Shown: one piece after another, positions 45,016 to 53,840 of the stretch
Position numbering within the stretch: position 1 is the stretch's first letter
Layout: each line of letters begins with the position of its first letter
Assembly (NCBI RefSeq): GCF_041154485.1
Contig: NZ_AP028669.1
Location: 3,162,001 to 3,226,000 of the forward strand
DNA length: 64,000 nt
Direction of reading: 5' to 3'
Source: Variovorax sp. V93
Lineage (GTDB): Bacteria; Pseudomonadota; Gammaproteobacteria; Burkholderiales; Burkholderiaceae_C
The notes under the pieces: model-generated
What the model saw: the letters and a program-made list of their open reading frames with translations, nothing else
What the model was told of the DNA's origin: nothing
Database searches by the model: none
Position numbers and translations under genes: made by a program

Positions 45016-45996
45016 ATGAAAAAAACGCTCTCCTCCTTCCTGCGCGCCGGCATGGCCGCCCTGCTCGCGGCGGCTGCCGCATCGACCGCGCTCGCGGCCG
45101 GCTGGCCGGCCAAGCCCATCACCATCGTCGTGCCCTTCGTGGCCGGCGGCACCACCGACATCGTCGCGCGCACCGTGGGCCAGAAGCTCTCGGAATCGCT
45201 CGGGCAGCCGGTCATCATCGACAACCGCGGCGGTGCCGGCGGCACCGTGGGCGCGGCCATCGCATCGAAGGCGCCGGCCGACGGCTACACGCTGTTCCTG
45301 GCCACCATCGCGCATTCGATCGCGCCGGGCCTCTACAAGCGCCTGCCTTACGACTTCCAGCGCGACTTCGAGCCCGTGGCGCTCGTGGCCTCCACGCCCA
45401 ACGTGCTGGTGGTCAACGACAAGGTGCCGGCCAGGTCGGTGGCGGAACTGGTGGCCTACATCAAGGCGAATCCCGGCAAGGTGAACTTCGGCTCGGCCGG
45501 CAACGGCAGCACCGAGCACATCTCGGGCGAACTGTTCCGCTCGATGACCCGGACCGACCTCACCCACGTGCCCTACAAGGGCGGCGCGCCGATGATGGCG
45601 GACCTGATCGGCGGCCAGATCCAGATGGCCATCGAGACCAGCCCGTCGGCCGCACCGCACGTGCGCGGCGGCAAAGTGCATGCGCTGGCCGTGACCACGC
45701 TGAAGCGATCGCCGGCCTACCCGGGCGTGCCCACGCTCGACGAGGCCGGCCTCAAGGGCTACGACATGACCACCTGGTTCGCGCTCATGGCGCCCCACGG
45801 CACGCCGCCGGACCTCGTCACGCGCCTGAACGCCGAAGTCGCCCGCGCGCTGCAGCAGCAGGACGTGGCCAGGCGCTTCGAGGAGCAAGGCGTAACAGCA
45901 GGCAACATGCGGCCGGCCGAGCTCAAGTCCTTCATCGGCAGCGAAACCACCAAGTGGGTGAAGGTGGCCCGCGACGCCGGCGCGACTGCCGAATAG
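45016..45996 (+). CDS. Tripartite tricarboxylate transporter substrate-binding protein (Bug family)
   Basis: A 326-residue TctC/Bug receptor. It has a signal peptide (hydrophobic run about residues 10-25, cleavage near ALAAGWP), the family start WPAKPITIVVPFVAGGTTDIVAR and DNRGGAGG, and HVPYKGGAPMMADLIGGQI. The binding cleft suits tri- or dicarboxylates, but Bug proteins bind many carboxylates. TctA and TctB membrane subunits are not nearby. Placement straight after tcuAB suggests tricarballylate or citrate capture, which is inference. ATG at 45016 gives a normal signal length. Confidence 0.9.
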   Translation: MKKTLSSFLRAGMAALLAAAAASTALAAGWPAKPITIVVPFVAGGTTDIVARTVGQKLSESLGQPVIIDNRGGAGGTVGAAIASKAPADGYTLFLATIAHSIAPGLYKRLPYDFQRDFEPVALVASTPNVLVVNDKVPARSVAELVAYIKANPGKVNFGSAGNGSTEHISGELFRSMTRTDLTHVPYKGGAPMMADLIGGQIQMAIETSPSAAPHVRGGKVHALAVTTLKRSPAYPGVPTLDEAGLKGYDMTTWFALMAPHGTPPDLVTRLNAEVARALQQQDVARRFEEQGVTAGNMRPAELKSFIGSETTKWVKVARDAGATAE

Positions 45997-46065
45997 GCTT
46001 GCGCGCCTACCGCCAAAAGCCCGAGCAGACCGTGCGGCCTCGCTTTGGCGGGACAATGGCGGGCC

Positions 46066-48345
46066 ATGCACGTTCGAATCCCCGCCATGGCGGCCCTGCT
46101 GGGCCTGGCCTGTTTTCTTCCCTTCTCCCCCGTCTCCCAAGCAGCCCCGGCCACCGCCGAGGGCGCCGCGGGCGCGGATGCCCGCGTCGAATCGCTCATC
46201 GCCCGCATGACGGTCGAGGAGAAGGTCGGCCAGCTCAGCCTCTACGGCCCGGCCAACACCAACATTCCCGGCAACCCGCAGGCCGCCCAGCGCAATGGGC
46301 AGCAGGAGATCGACGACGTGCGCGCCGGCCGCCTCACGGGCCTGTTCAATAACGAGGGGCTGGAGCGCAAGCGGGTGCTGCAGGAAGTGGCCGTGCGCGA
46401 ATCGCGCCTGGGCATCCCCCTGCTCTATGGCGCCGACGTGATCCACGGCTTTCGCACCATCTTCCCGATGCCGCTGGCCGAAGCCGCGAGCTGGGAGCCC
46501 GAACTCGCCGAGCGCACCGCGCGCGCGGCCGCGGTGGAAGCCAGCGCCGACGGCTTTCGCTGGACCTTCGCACCCATGGTGGACATTGCACGCGACGCGC
46601 GATGGGGCCGCGGCATCGAGGGCGCGGGCGAAGACGTGTACCTGGCCAACCAGTTCGCGGCCGCGCGCGTGCGCGGCTTCCAGGGCACAGACCTGTCGCA
46701 CGCCGATTCGCTGCTGGCCACGCCCAAGCATTTCGCGGCCTATGGCGCCGCCGAAGGCGGGCTCGACTATGCCGCCACCGACATCTCCGAGCGCACGCTG
46801 CGCCAGGTTTACCTGCCGCCGTTCCGCGCCGCGCTGGACGCGGGTGCGCTCTCGGTCATGAGCGCCTTCAACGAGATCTCGGGCATTCCATCCATTGCCA
46901 ACCCGGCGCTCCTGACGGGCGTGCTGCGCGACGAGTGGAAGTTCAAGGGCTTCGTGGTGTCCGACTACACGGCCGACGAGGAGCTGATCGCGCACGGCTA
47001 TGCGGCCGACGGCCGCGAGGCGGCCAAGCAGTCGTTCCTGGCCGGCACCGACGTCAGCATGCAGAGCGGCCTGTACATGCGCTACCTGCCCGAGCTCGTG
47101 GCCTCGGGCGAAGTGCCGATGGCGCGCCTGGACGACGCGGTGCGCCGCGTGCTGTGGGTCAAGCAGAGGCTGGGCCTCTTCGATGCACCTTTTCGCGGGC
47201 TCGATGCCGCACCGGCAAAGCCCCGGGCCGACAACCCCGCGCACATCGCGCTCGCGCGCGAGGACGCGCGCCGTTCCATCGTGATGCTGAAGAACGAGCG
47301 CGCGGTGCTGCCGCTGCCCAGGTCGGGCCGGAAGATCGCGCTGATCGGACCCTTCGCCTCGGGCACGCAGGACCTGCTCGGCGCGTGGAGCCTGTTCCCG
47401 GGCCAGTCGGCACCGGTCGGCATCGACGAAGGCCTGCGCGCCGCGCTGGCCGATCCCGCTGCGCTGACGGTGGTGCGCGGCTCGGGCATCGATGCGCCGC
47501 TCGCCGATGGCATCGAGGCCGCCGTGGCCGCCGCGCGCGAGGCCGACGTGGTGGTGCTCGCCATCGGCGAGAGCGAGCGCATGTCGGGCGAAGCCCGCTC
47601 GCGAACCGACATCGGCATTCCACAGGCCCAGCAGGACCTGGCCGAGGCCGTGGCCGCCACCGGCAAGCCGGTGGTCGTGCTGCTGAGCAACGGCCGCGCG
47701 ATGGCGCTCAGGGGCGCGGTGCGCGATGCCGACGCCATCCTCGTCACCTGGTTTCTCGGCGTGCAGACCGGCACGGCCATTGCCGACGTGGTGTTCGGCG
47801 ACTTCAATCCCTCGGGCCGGCTACCGGTGAGCTTTCCGCGGGCCTCCGGCCAGGTGCCCTTCTACTACGGCCAGAAGCGCACCGGCCGGCCGCTGCCCGA
47901 CAACGACCAGGCCATGGCTTTCAAGACCCGCTACGTGGACACCACGAACCAGGCGCTCTACCCCTTCGGCCATGGCATCGGCTATGCGCCGGTACGCTAC
48001 GACAGTGTGGAACTGAGCCAGGACCGGCTGCCGCTCGGCGGCACACTGCGTGTGCGCGCCACCGTCACCAACACCGGCCGGCGCGAGGCCGAGGAAGTGG
48101 TGCAGCTGTATGCCGCCGAACGCGCCGCGAGCGTGACGCGGCCCGTGCGCGAGCTCAAGAACTTCCGCAAGGTGCGCATCGAGCCCGGGGCGTCGAAGGT
48201 GGTCGAGTTCACGCTGCGCGCGGACGACTTGCAGTTCGTCGGCCGCGACATGAAGCCGACGGTGGAGCCCGGAGAGTTCGATCTGTGGGTGGCGCCTTCG
48301 GCCACGGGCGGCATCAGGAAGAGCTTCGCGCTCACGCGCGAATGA
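46066..48345 (+). CDS. bglX: Periplasmic beta-glucosidase (GH3)
   Basis: A 759-residue glycoside hydrolase family 3 enzyme resembling BglX. It has a signal peptide (hydrophobic about residues 6-25, cleavage near SQAAP). The N-terminal GH3 barrel (about 50-350) includes the nucleophile D300 in the motif GFVVSDYTADEEL; a C-terminal alpha/beta sandwich (about 400-640) supplies the acid/base side, and a fibronectin type III-like domain closes the chain (about 665-750). It should hydrolyse beta-glucosides in the periplasm. ATG 46066 is chosen as the shortest start giving a full signal peptide; an in-frame TTG at 46045 is unlikely. Confidence 0.92.
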   Translation: MHVRIPAMAALLGLACFLPFSPVSQAAPATAEGAAGADARVESLIARMTVEEKVGQLSLYGPANTNIPGNPQAAQRNGQQEIDDVRAGRLTGLFNNEGLERKRVLQEVAVRESRLGIPLLYGADVIHGFRTIFPMPLAEAASWEPELAERTARAAAVEASADGFRWTFAPMVDIARDARWGRGIEGAGEDVYLANQFAAARVRGFQGTDLSHADSLLATPKHFAAYGAAEGGLDYAATDISERTLRQVYLPPFRAALDAGALSVMSAFNEISGIPSIANPALLTGVLRDEWKFKGFVVSDYTADEELIAHGYAADGREAAKQSFLAGTDVSMQSGLYMRYLPELVASGEVPMARLDDAVRRVLWVKQRLGLFDAPFRGLDAAPAKPRADNPAHIALAREDARRSIVMLKNERAVLPLPRSGRKIALIGPFASGTQDLLGAWSLFPGQSAPVGIDEGLRAALADPAALTVVRGSGIDAPLADGIEAAVAAAREADVVVLAIGESERMSGEARSRTDIGIPQAQQDLAEAVAATGKPVVVLLSNGRAMALRGAVRDADAILVTWFLGVQTGTAIADVVFGDFNPSGRLPVSFPRASGQVPFYYGQKRTGRPLPDNDQAMAFKTRYVDTTNQALYPFGHGIGYAPVRYDSVELSQDRLPLGGTLRVRATVTNTGRREAEEVVQLYAAERAASVTRPVRELKNFRKVRIEPGASKVVEFTLRADDLQFVGRDMKPTVEPGEFDLWVAPSATGGIRKSFALTRE

Positions 48346-48364
48346 TGCGCGGCAGGGAGCGCCG

Positions 48365-48643
48365 ATGAAACCACCCGTGCCCACCGCGCGCCGCCTGGCA
48401 CTGGTCTCCGAAACGGCGGTCGAGAGCTATCGCTTCGATCCGGACGGCACCGTCGCCGCGGTCCTCGGAGAAAGGGATGGCCCCGCCTGCGCACCCATCT
48501 TCCGCTACTGCGCGCTGTCTGACGACAGCATCGAACTGTCGGACGGCGATGGCGTGTTCGCCACCTGGACGCACATCGAGATCGAGGGAGACGAGCTGCG
48601 CGCCCTGTGCAACGGCCAGGCCAAGGTATTCAGGATCGGATGA
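48365..48643 (+). CDS. Hypothetical protein
   Basis: A 92-residue protein with no family I recognise. It has no signal peptide or membrane helix, is mixed alpha/beta in appearance, and is mildly acidic (SDDSIELSDGDG, HIEIEGDEL). The ATG is 17 bases after the bglX stop, so it may be co-transcribed with bglX. A bidirectional terminator follows. A cytoplasmic accessory or regulatory role is only a guess. Confidence 0.6.
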   Translation: MKPPVPTARRLALVSETAVESYRFDPDGTVAAVLGERDGPACAPIFRYCALSDDSIELSDGDGVFATWTHIEIEGDELRALCNGQAKVFRIG

Positions 48644-48663
48644 CCGGCGCGGAAAAACGAAAA

Positions 48664-48690
48664 AACGGGCCCCGTCGAGGGCCCGTTCTT
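48664..48690. terminator. Bidirectional intrinsic terminator
   Basis: AACGGGCCC (48664-48672) pairs perfectly with GGGCCCGTT (48679-48687). It is followed by T-rich sequence in the plus direction and preceded by an A-rich tract that gives a T run on the minus strand, suiting the convergent genes on either side. Confidence 0.85.
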
Positions 48691-48719
48691 CATTGCGCCG
48701 ATCAAGGGCCAGCTTCGGC

Positions 48720-49070
48720 TCAGAGGCCGGCCTGGCGCGTGAACGACACGCTGGGTTTCTTGTAGGCTTGCGGCACTTCGTCGCGGTAGAACGCGCGGCG
48801 GTCGAGACTTGCGAGCGGGTCGTGCGCCTTGGCAACGGCTTCGGCCTGGATCACTGCACGGTCGGCGGTCGAGGTGAAGGCTTGTGCGCCAGCGGCGGCA
48901 CCGTCGCTGTATTCATTGCCGGCGCGGGCGGCGGCAACGGCTTGCGGCGCGACTTCGGCGCGCGAGACGCCGGAGTTCACGGTCAGCACGCCTTCGTAGG
49001 TTTCTGCATGCGCACCGGCGGCAGCCAGGAGCGAGAGGGCAGCAGCAGCGAGGACTTTCGAGGCATTCAT
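48720..49070 (-). CDS. Small secreted protein, DUF4148-like
   Basis: A 116-residue protein with a clear signal peptide (MNASKVLAAAALSLLAAAGAHA, cleavage after AHA). The mature part is short, Ala-rich and contains SGVSRAEVAPQAVAAARAGN, a pattern of the small periplasmic DUF4148-type proteins common in Burkholderiales, some of which are named as helicases in databases by mistake. Function unknown. It has its own Shine-Dalgarno (GGAGATTGAA) and the bidirectional terminator downstream. Confidence 0.78.
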   Translation of the reverse strand: MNASKVLAAAALSLLAAAGAHAETYEGVLTVNSGVSRAEVAPQAVAAARAGNEYSDGAAAGAQAFTSTADRAVIQAEAVAKAHDPLASLDRRAFYRDEVPQAYKKPSVSFTRQAGL

Positions 49071-49123
49071 TTCAATCTCCTAATGGGTTGGTTGGTGAAA
49101 TGAAGTGTGATCCTGAAGGCCCC

Positions 49124-49153
49124 AAAAAAACCGCCGCAAACGGAATCGCGGCG
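49124..49153 (-). terminator. Terminator of the amide/urea operon
   Basis: On the minus strand CGCCGC pairs with GCGGCG (49153-49132) and is followed by a seven-T run (49130-49124). It lies 65 bases past the fmdB stop and before the DUF4148 gene. Confidence 0.8.
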
Positions 49154-49217
49154 TTCACGGGATTGAAACAATCGGCCGGCGCCGGCCCGCTGCACGCCAC
49201 AAATTATTAGCCCGGCA

Positions 49218-49565
49218 TTAGTGCGAAATCATCCAGGGCCGCTTCGAAGGCGCCGACTTGGCGCCGTTCGCCGCCGTGACTGTCGCACTGCGCCGCGACG
49301 ACGAACCCGAGCAGCAGCCGCAGCCCGCCGGATGCTTGAAGCGCGCGTAGTCGCGCGAGCTGCCCGGCTCGTGCCGGGCGCGCTCGTTGGTCTCCATCGC
49401 GCGGCGCGTGCCAGAGGCCATCAGCGCGAGCCGCGGCGCCGCCGAAAGCACGCGCGGCGATGCACAGCCGCAGTCGGGGCACGCGGCGGGATCGTCGCGC
49501 TGGCCCGAAGGCCGCAGCGCCTCGAAGCCGCCGCACTGGCCGCAGGCGTAGTCGTAGGTGGGCAT
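49218..49565 (-). CDS. fmdB: FmdB-type zinc ribbon protein
   Basis: A 115-residue protein with the FmdB/putative regulatory zinc ribbon at its N-terminus: MPTYDYACGQCGGFEALRPSG followed by CPDCGCAS. The rest is polar, with a second Cys-rich patch (GCGCCSGSS). In Methylophilus methylotrophus FmdB is proposed as a regulator of formamidase expression. Here it is the last gene after fmdA, with a 10-base gap, so it belongs to the same transcript. Whether it binds DNA or another protein is not shown. Confidence 0.88.
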   Translation of the reverse strand: MPTYDYACGQCGGFEALRPSGQRDDPAACPDCGCASPRVLSAAPRLALMASGTRRAMETNERARHEPGSSRDYARFKHPAGCGCCSGSSSRRSATVTAANGAKSAPSKRPWMISH

Positions 49566-49575
49566 GGCGCGTCCG

Positions 49576-50808
49576 TCAGGCCAGGTCGTGCGAGAGCGGC
49601 ATGTCGATGCTGCCGTCGATCATCTTCATCGGCCCCGCTGCGTTCGGGTTGATGTCGAAGTCGAAGATCTGCGTGGGCAGCCAGAGCGTGGCGCAGGAGT
49701 TGGGCACGTCGACCACGCCGCTGATGTGGCCCTGCACGGGCGCGGTGCCCAGGATCGAGTAGGCCTGCGCGCCCGAGTAGCCGAATTTCTTCAGGTACTC
49801 GATGGCATTCAGGCAGGCCTGGCGGTAGGCCACGTTCACGTCCAGGTAGTACTGCTTGCCGGCCTCGTCGACCGAGATGCCTTCGAAGATCAGGTAGTCG
49901 TTGTACTGCGGCGTGATCGGGCTCGGCTTGAAGATCGGGTTCCTGATGCCGTACTTGGCCATGCCGCCCTTGATGAGCGTGACCTTCATGTGCACCCAGC
50001 CGGCCATCTCGATGGCGCCGCAGAAGGTGATCTCGCCATCGCCCTGGCTGAAGTGCAGGTCACCCACGCTGAGGCCCGCGCCATCGACGTACACCGGGAA
50101 GAACACCTTCGAGCCGCGCGACAGGTCCTTGATGTCGCAGTTGCCGCCGTGCTCGCGCGGCGGCACGGTGCGCGCGCCTTCGGCCGCCGCCCTGGCGCGC
50201 GCTTCGCCTGTCATCTTGCCCATGTGGGCGGTACCGGCGAACGGCGGATTGGCCAGGCCGGGCACGCGGTCCGGGTCGGTGGCGATGAGCTTGCCCTCGC
50301 GCTCGTTCCACATGTCAAGCATCGGCTTGTCCGGCAGGCAGCCGATCAGGCCGGGGTGGATCAGGCCCGCGAAGTTCACGCCCGGCACGTGGCGCGAGCT
50401 GGTGAACATGCCCTTGAAGTCCCAGATGGATTTCTGCGCTTCGGGAAAGTGGTCGGTCAGGAAGCCGCCGCCGTTCTTCTTCGAGAAGAAGCCGTTGAAG
50501 CCCCAGAGGCTGTCCTGCTTGGCGCCGATGTCGAGCAGGTCCACCACCAGCAGGTCGCCGGGCTCGGCGCCTTTCACGCCCACGGGGCCCGAGAGGTAGT
50601 GCACGGTGCTCAGGTCGATGTCGCGCACGTCGTCGGCGCTGTCGTTGTTCTTGATGAAGCCGCCGGTCCAGTCGAAGGTCTCGAGGATGAAATCGTCGCC
50701 CGGGTTGACCCAGCAGGCCATGGGAATGTCCGGATGCCAGCGGTTGTGGATCATCTCGTTCTCGGTGGGCGGCTTGGTCAGGTCGACCTTGATCAGCGTG
50801 TCCGTCAT
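49576..50808 (-). CDS. fmdA: Formamidase
   Basis: A 410-residue formamidase of the FmdA/AmdA acetamidase family. It hydrolyses formamide to formate and ammonia in the cytoplasm. Typical segments are ETFDWTGGFIKNNDSADDV near residues 43-62, DLSTVHYLSGPVGVKGAEPGD, and FSQGDGEITFCGAIEM. It lies 27 bases downstream of urtE in the same direction and before fmdB, so uptake and hydrolysis genes form one unit. This is the reason to read the transporter as an amide or urea system. Confidence 0.95.
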   Translation of the reverse strand: MTDTLIKVDLTKPPTENEMIHNRWHPDIPMACWVNPGDDFILETFDWTGGFIKNNDSADDVRDIDLSTVHYLSGPVGVKGAEPGDLLVVDLLDIGAKQDSLWGFNGFFSKKNGGGFLTDHFPEAQKSIWDFKGMFTSSRHVPGVNFAGLIHPGLIGCLPDKPMLDMWNEREGKLIATDPDRVPGLANPPFAGTAHMGKMTGEARARAAAEGARTVPPREHGGNCDIKDLSRGSKVFFPVYVDGAGLSVGDLHFSQGDGEITFCGAIEMAGWVHMKVTLIKGGMAKYGIRNPIFKPSPITPQYNDYLIFEGISVDEAGKQYYLDVNVAYRQACLNAIEYLKKFGYSGAQAYSILGTAPVQGHISGVVDVPNSCATLWLPTQIFDFDINPNAAGPMKMIDGSIDMPLSHDLA

Positions 50809-50835
50809 TTGCAGTGGCTCCTGGTTGGGTTGTGG

Positions 50836-51537
50836 TTAAACGGAGAGATAGGCTTTGATGTGATCGACATCGGTCTTGTCGCGCGCCGTTTCGTGTACGA
50901 GCCGACCGCCTTCGATCACGAAGAGCCGGTCAGCCACGTCCAACGCAAAACTCAGCACCTGCTCGGACACGACGATGGTGATGCCGCGCAGCTTGCGGAT
51001 CTCGTTGAGCGCCTTGGCGATGTCCTTGATGATCGAAGGCTGGATTCCTTCGGTGGGCTCGTCGAGCAGCAGCACCTTGGGATCGGTGACGAGGGCGCGC
51101 GCAATGGCCAGCTGCTGCTGCTGGCCGCCGGAGAGGTTGCCGCCCTTGCGGCGCTTCATGTCCCAGAGCACGGGGAACAGGGCGTAGATCTCTTCGGGGA
51201 TGCGTTTTGTCTTCGAGTTCTCGAGGCCGGTCTGGATGTTCTCTTCCACCGTGAGGGTCGGGAAGATCATGCGGCCCTGCGGCACGTAGGCGATGCCCTT
51301 GGCGACGCGCCTGAAGCTCTCGTCGCGCGATACGTCCTGGCCCGCGACCTCGATGCGCCCGCTCCTGATGGGCAGCACGCCCATGAGGCTCTTGAACAGC
51401 GTGGTCTTGCCCATGCCGTTGCGGCCCATGATGGCCACGGTCTCGTTGGCATGGCCCTCGAAGGAAATGCCATGCAACGCCTCGCTCTGGCCGTAGGCTA
51501 CGTGCAGGTCTTCTACCTTCAGCATGATGTTGCTCAT
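50836..51537 (-). CDS. urtE: Urea/short-chain amide ABC transporter ATP-binding protein UrtE
   Basis: A 233-residue ABC ATPase of the LivF/UrtE type. Walker A is GRNGMGKTT, the signature LSGGQQQQLAIARAL, and Walker B LLLDEPTEGIQPS. It should power uptake with UrtD through the UrtB/UrtC permease. The ATG at 51537 is the conserved start MSNIMLKVEDLHVAYG; a longer frame reaches into a palindromic repeat and is rejected. A 302-base gap, mostly repeat, separates it from urtD. Confidence 0.93.
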   Translation of the reverse strand: MSNIMLKVEDLHVAYGQSEALHGISFEGHANETVAIMGRNGMGKTTLFKSLMGVLPIRSGRIEVAGQDVSRDESFRRVAKGIAYVPQGRMIFPTLTVEENIQTGLENSKTKRIPEEIYALFPVLWDMKRRKGGNLSGGQQQQLAIARALVTDPKVLLLDEPTEGIQPSIIKDIAKALNEIRKLRGITIVVSEQVLSFALDVADRLFVIEGGRLVHETARDKTDVDHIKAYLSV

Positions 51538-51561
51538 CGGGTGGCTCCTTTGATGCTCGTG

Positions 51562-51819
51562 TTCAGGGCGTGTGCACAGGCCACCGGGTACTTCCCTCCG
51601 CGAATGTCCCCCGGGCTTCGCCCTCCTCCTTGATTTCGCTGCGGGAAGCACCCGATGCCCTGTGCACCTGGGCACGCTGCAGATGGACAGCTGATCAACG
51701 ACCGCTGCGCATAACGATCACGTCGATGGGGTGCCTTGCGCAGCGAAATAAAGGAGGAGGCCGCAGGCCGGGGGACATTCGCGGAGCAAGGTACCCCGTC
51801 GGCGTGTTCGCGCCCTGAA
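51562..51819. repeat. Large imperfect palindromic element between urtE and urtD
   Basis: Two arms of about 90 bases (51562-51653 and 51728-51819) are complementary along most of their length, with an uninterrupted core CTCCGCGAATGTCCCCCGG. A second, smaller inverted repeat (51572-51589 with 51650-51667) overlaps the left arm, so alternative hairpins compete. The element fills the urtE-urtD gap. It has no credible gene and looks like a dispersed non-coding repeat of the genome. Confidence 0.85.
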
Positions 51820-51839
51820 AGACAGAGACAGCGCTTCAT

Positions 51840-52583
51840 CTAGTGCCCCAGATAAACGTCAATGACCTTCGGATCCGCCTGCACCTTCTCCATCGGCCCC
51901 TCGGCCAGGATCTTTCCCTGGTGCATCACCGTGACCTTGTGCGCGATCTGCTTCACGAACGCCATGTCGTGCTCTATGACGATCACCGCGCGGTTCTGGC
52001 AGATGCGCTTGAGCAGCTCGGCCGTGAGCTCGCGTTCACGGGCACTCATGCCGGCAATGGGCTCGTCGAGCATCAGTAACTCGGGCTCCTGCATCAGCAG
52101 CATGCCGATCTCCAGCCACTGCTTCTGGCCGTGGCTCAGCAGGCCCGCCTCGGTGCGCAGCCGGTCGGCCAGGCCGATGTCCTCGGCCACCGCCTGCACC
52201 TTGGCCTTGACCTCGTCGTCGCATTTGAACGCCAGCGCGCCGAGCACCGAGCGGCCTTTCGGAAAAGACACCTCGAGGTTCTGGAACACGCTGAGGTTCT
52301 CGTAGATCGACGGCGTCTGGAACTTGCGGCCGATGCCCAGCCGCACGCGCTTGTGCTCGGCCATCTTCGTGAGCTCGGTGTTCTTGAACTTGATGCTGCC
52401 GCCGCTGGCGCGCGTCTTGCCGCAGATCAGGTCGAGCAGCGTGGTCTTGCCCGCGCCGTTGGGGCCGATGATCACGCGCAGCTCGTTCCTGTCGATGTAG
52501 AGCGTGAGGTCGTCGATGGCCTTGAAGCCGTCGAACGAAACGCTGAGGTCTTCCACGGCAAGCGCGAAGTCGGTGTTGCTCAT
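51840..52583 (-). CDS. urtD: Urea/short-chain amide ABC transporter ATP-binding protein UrtD
   Basis: A 247-residue ABC ATPase of the LivG/UrtD type. Walker A is GPNGAGKTT, the signature is the UrtD-typical LSHGQKQWLEIG, and Walker B LLMLDEPIAGM. It pairs with UrtE on the permease. The start follows urtC by 17 bases. The right end is 20 bases from the palindromic element. The LSHGQ variant supports the Urt/Fmd branch over a Liv transporter. Confidence 0.93.
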   Translation of the reverse strand: MSNTDFALAVEDLSVSFDGFKAIDDLTLYIDRNELRVIIGPNGAGKTTLLDLICGKTRASGGSIKFKNTELTKMAEHKRVRLGIGRKFQTPSIYENLSVFQNLEVSFPKGRSVLGALAFKCDDEVKAKVQAVAEDIGLADRLRTEAGLLSHGQKQWLEIGMLLMQEPELLMLDEPIAGMSARERELTAELLKRICQNRAVIVIEHDMAFVKQIAHKVTVMHQGKILAEGPMEKVQADPKVIDVYLGH

Positions 52584-52600
52584 GAGGTGTGGCTCCGGGT

Positions 52601-53809
52601 TCAGGCGCTCTGGCTGCCAACGCCTTCAGGCAACTGCGGTGCGGGCGAAGACGGCGAGGAAAGAGAGACAGGTGTGGGCGGCATCGGCGTGGATACGGGC
52701 GGCTTCACCGCGGCCTCGCGCAGCGCCTTGCGGCGCTCCTTCCACCAAGGCCTGATCTTTTCGTCCCAAAGGCCCGCGAGCCCCATCGGGAACGCCATGG
52801 TCACGCCGATGAAGAGGCCGGCCATCAGGAACAGCCACAGGTCCGGAAAGCTCTCCGAGAACAGCGTCTTTCCCGCATTGACCAGCAGCGCGCCGTACAC
52901 CGCGCCCACCAGGCTCATGCGGCCGCCCACGGCGCAGAAGATCACCATCTCGATCGACGGCACGATGCCCACGAAGCTCGGCGACATGAAGCCCACCTGC
53001 AGCGCGAACATCGCGCCGCCGATGCCCGAGAGCCCGGCCGCCAGGCAGAAGATGAAGACCTTGAAGTTCGACACGTCGTAGCCCGAGAAGCGCACGCGGT
53101 CTTCCTTGTCGCGCATGGCGAGCAGCAGCGTGCCGAGCTTGCTGGTCTGGATCCAGCGGCACAGCACGATGCTGGCGATCAGCAGGCCGACGCAGACGTA
53201 GTAGAGAACGTACTTGGCACCGTCAGTGCGCGTGTCCCAGCCCAGCATCGTCTTCAGGTCGGTCATGCCGTTGACGCCACCCGTGTAGCCCTGCTGGCCG
53301 ATGATGAGCACGGTGCAGATCAGCGCCACCGCCTGCGTGATGATCGCAAAGTACACGCCGCCCACGCGGCGCTTGAACATCGCAAAGCTCACCAGCCAGG
53401 CCAGCGCCATCGGCGCCAGCACCACCAGCGCCAGGCTCAGCGGCAGGCTCTTGAACGGCAGCCACAGCGCGGGCAGCTCGGTGATCTGGTTCCAGTCCAT
53501 GAAGTCCGGAATGCCGGGCGTCGACTGGATCTTGGTCGTAACGGGGTCGGAGGCTTCGAGCTTGAGGAACATCGCCATCGCGTAGCCGCCGATGCCGAAG
53601 AACACGCCCTGCCCCAGGCTCAGCACGCCGCCGTAGCCCCACACCATCACGAGGCCGACGGCCACGAAGGCATAGGTAAGGTACTTGCCCACCAGGTTGA
53701 GGCGAAAGATGTCGAGCGACAGCGGCAGCACGACCGCCAGCAGCAGCACCAGCAGCAAGAGGCTGCCGAGCTGGTAGCGCAGGATCGAGGCCTTGATGAA
53801 ATTCATCAT
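52601..53809 (-). CDS. urtC: Urea/short-chain amide ABC transporter permease UrtC
   Basis: A 402-residue permease of the LivM/UrtC type with about ten hydrophobic segments from residue 15 on. It has the conserved cytoplasmic loop region AMRDKEDRVRFSGYDVSNFKVFIFC that contacts the ATPase. The C-terminus is extended by about 50 polar, Pro-rich residues. It forms the membrane channel with UrtB. Located 31 bases after urtB and 17 bases before urtD. Confidence 0.93.
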   Translation of the reverse strand: MMNFIKASILRYQLGSLLLLVLLLAVVLPLSLDIFRLNLVGKYLTYAFVAVGLVMVWGYGGVLSLGQGVFFGIGGYAMAMFLKLEASDPVTTKIQSTPGIPDFMDWNQITELPALWLPFKSLPLSLALVVLAPMALAWLVSFAMFKRRVGGVYFAIITQAVALICTVLIIGQQGYTGGVNGMTDLKTMLGWDTRTDGAKYVLYYVCVGLLIASIVLCRWIQTSKLGTLLLAMRDKEDRVRFSGYDVSNFKVFIFCLAAGLSGIGGAMFALQVGFMSPSFVGIVPSIEMVIFCAVGGRMSLVGAVYGALLVNAGKTLFSESFPDLWLFLMAGLFIGVTMAFPMGLAGLWDEKIRPWWKERRKALREAAVKPPVSTPMPPTPVSLSSPSSPAPQLPEGVGSQSA

Positions 53810-53840
53810 CGGAACGTTCTCCAGGAAGGGTTCGGGTTCA

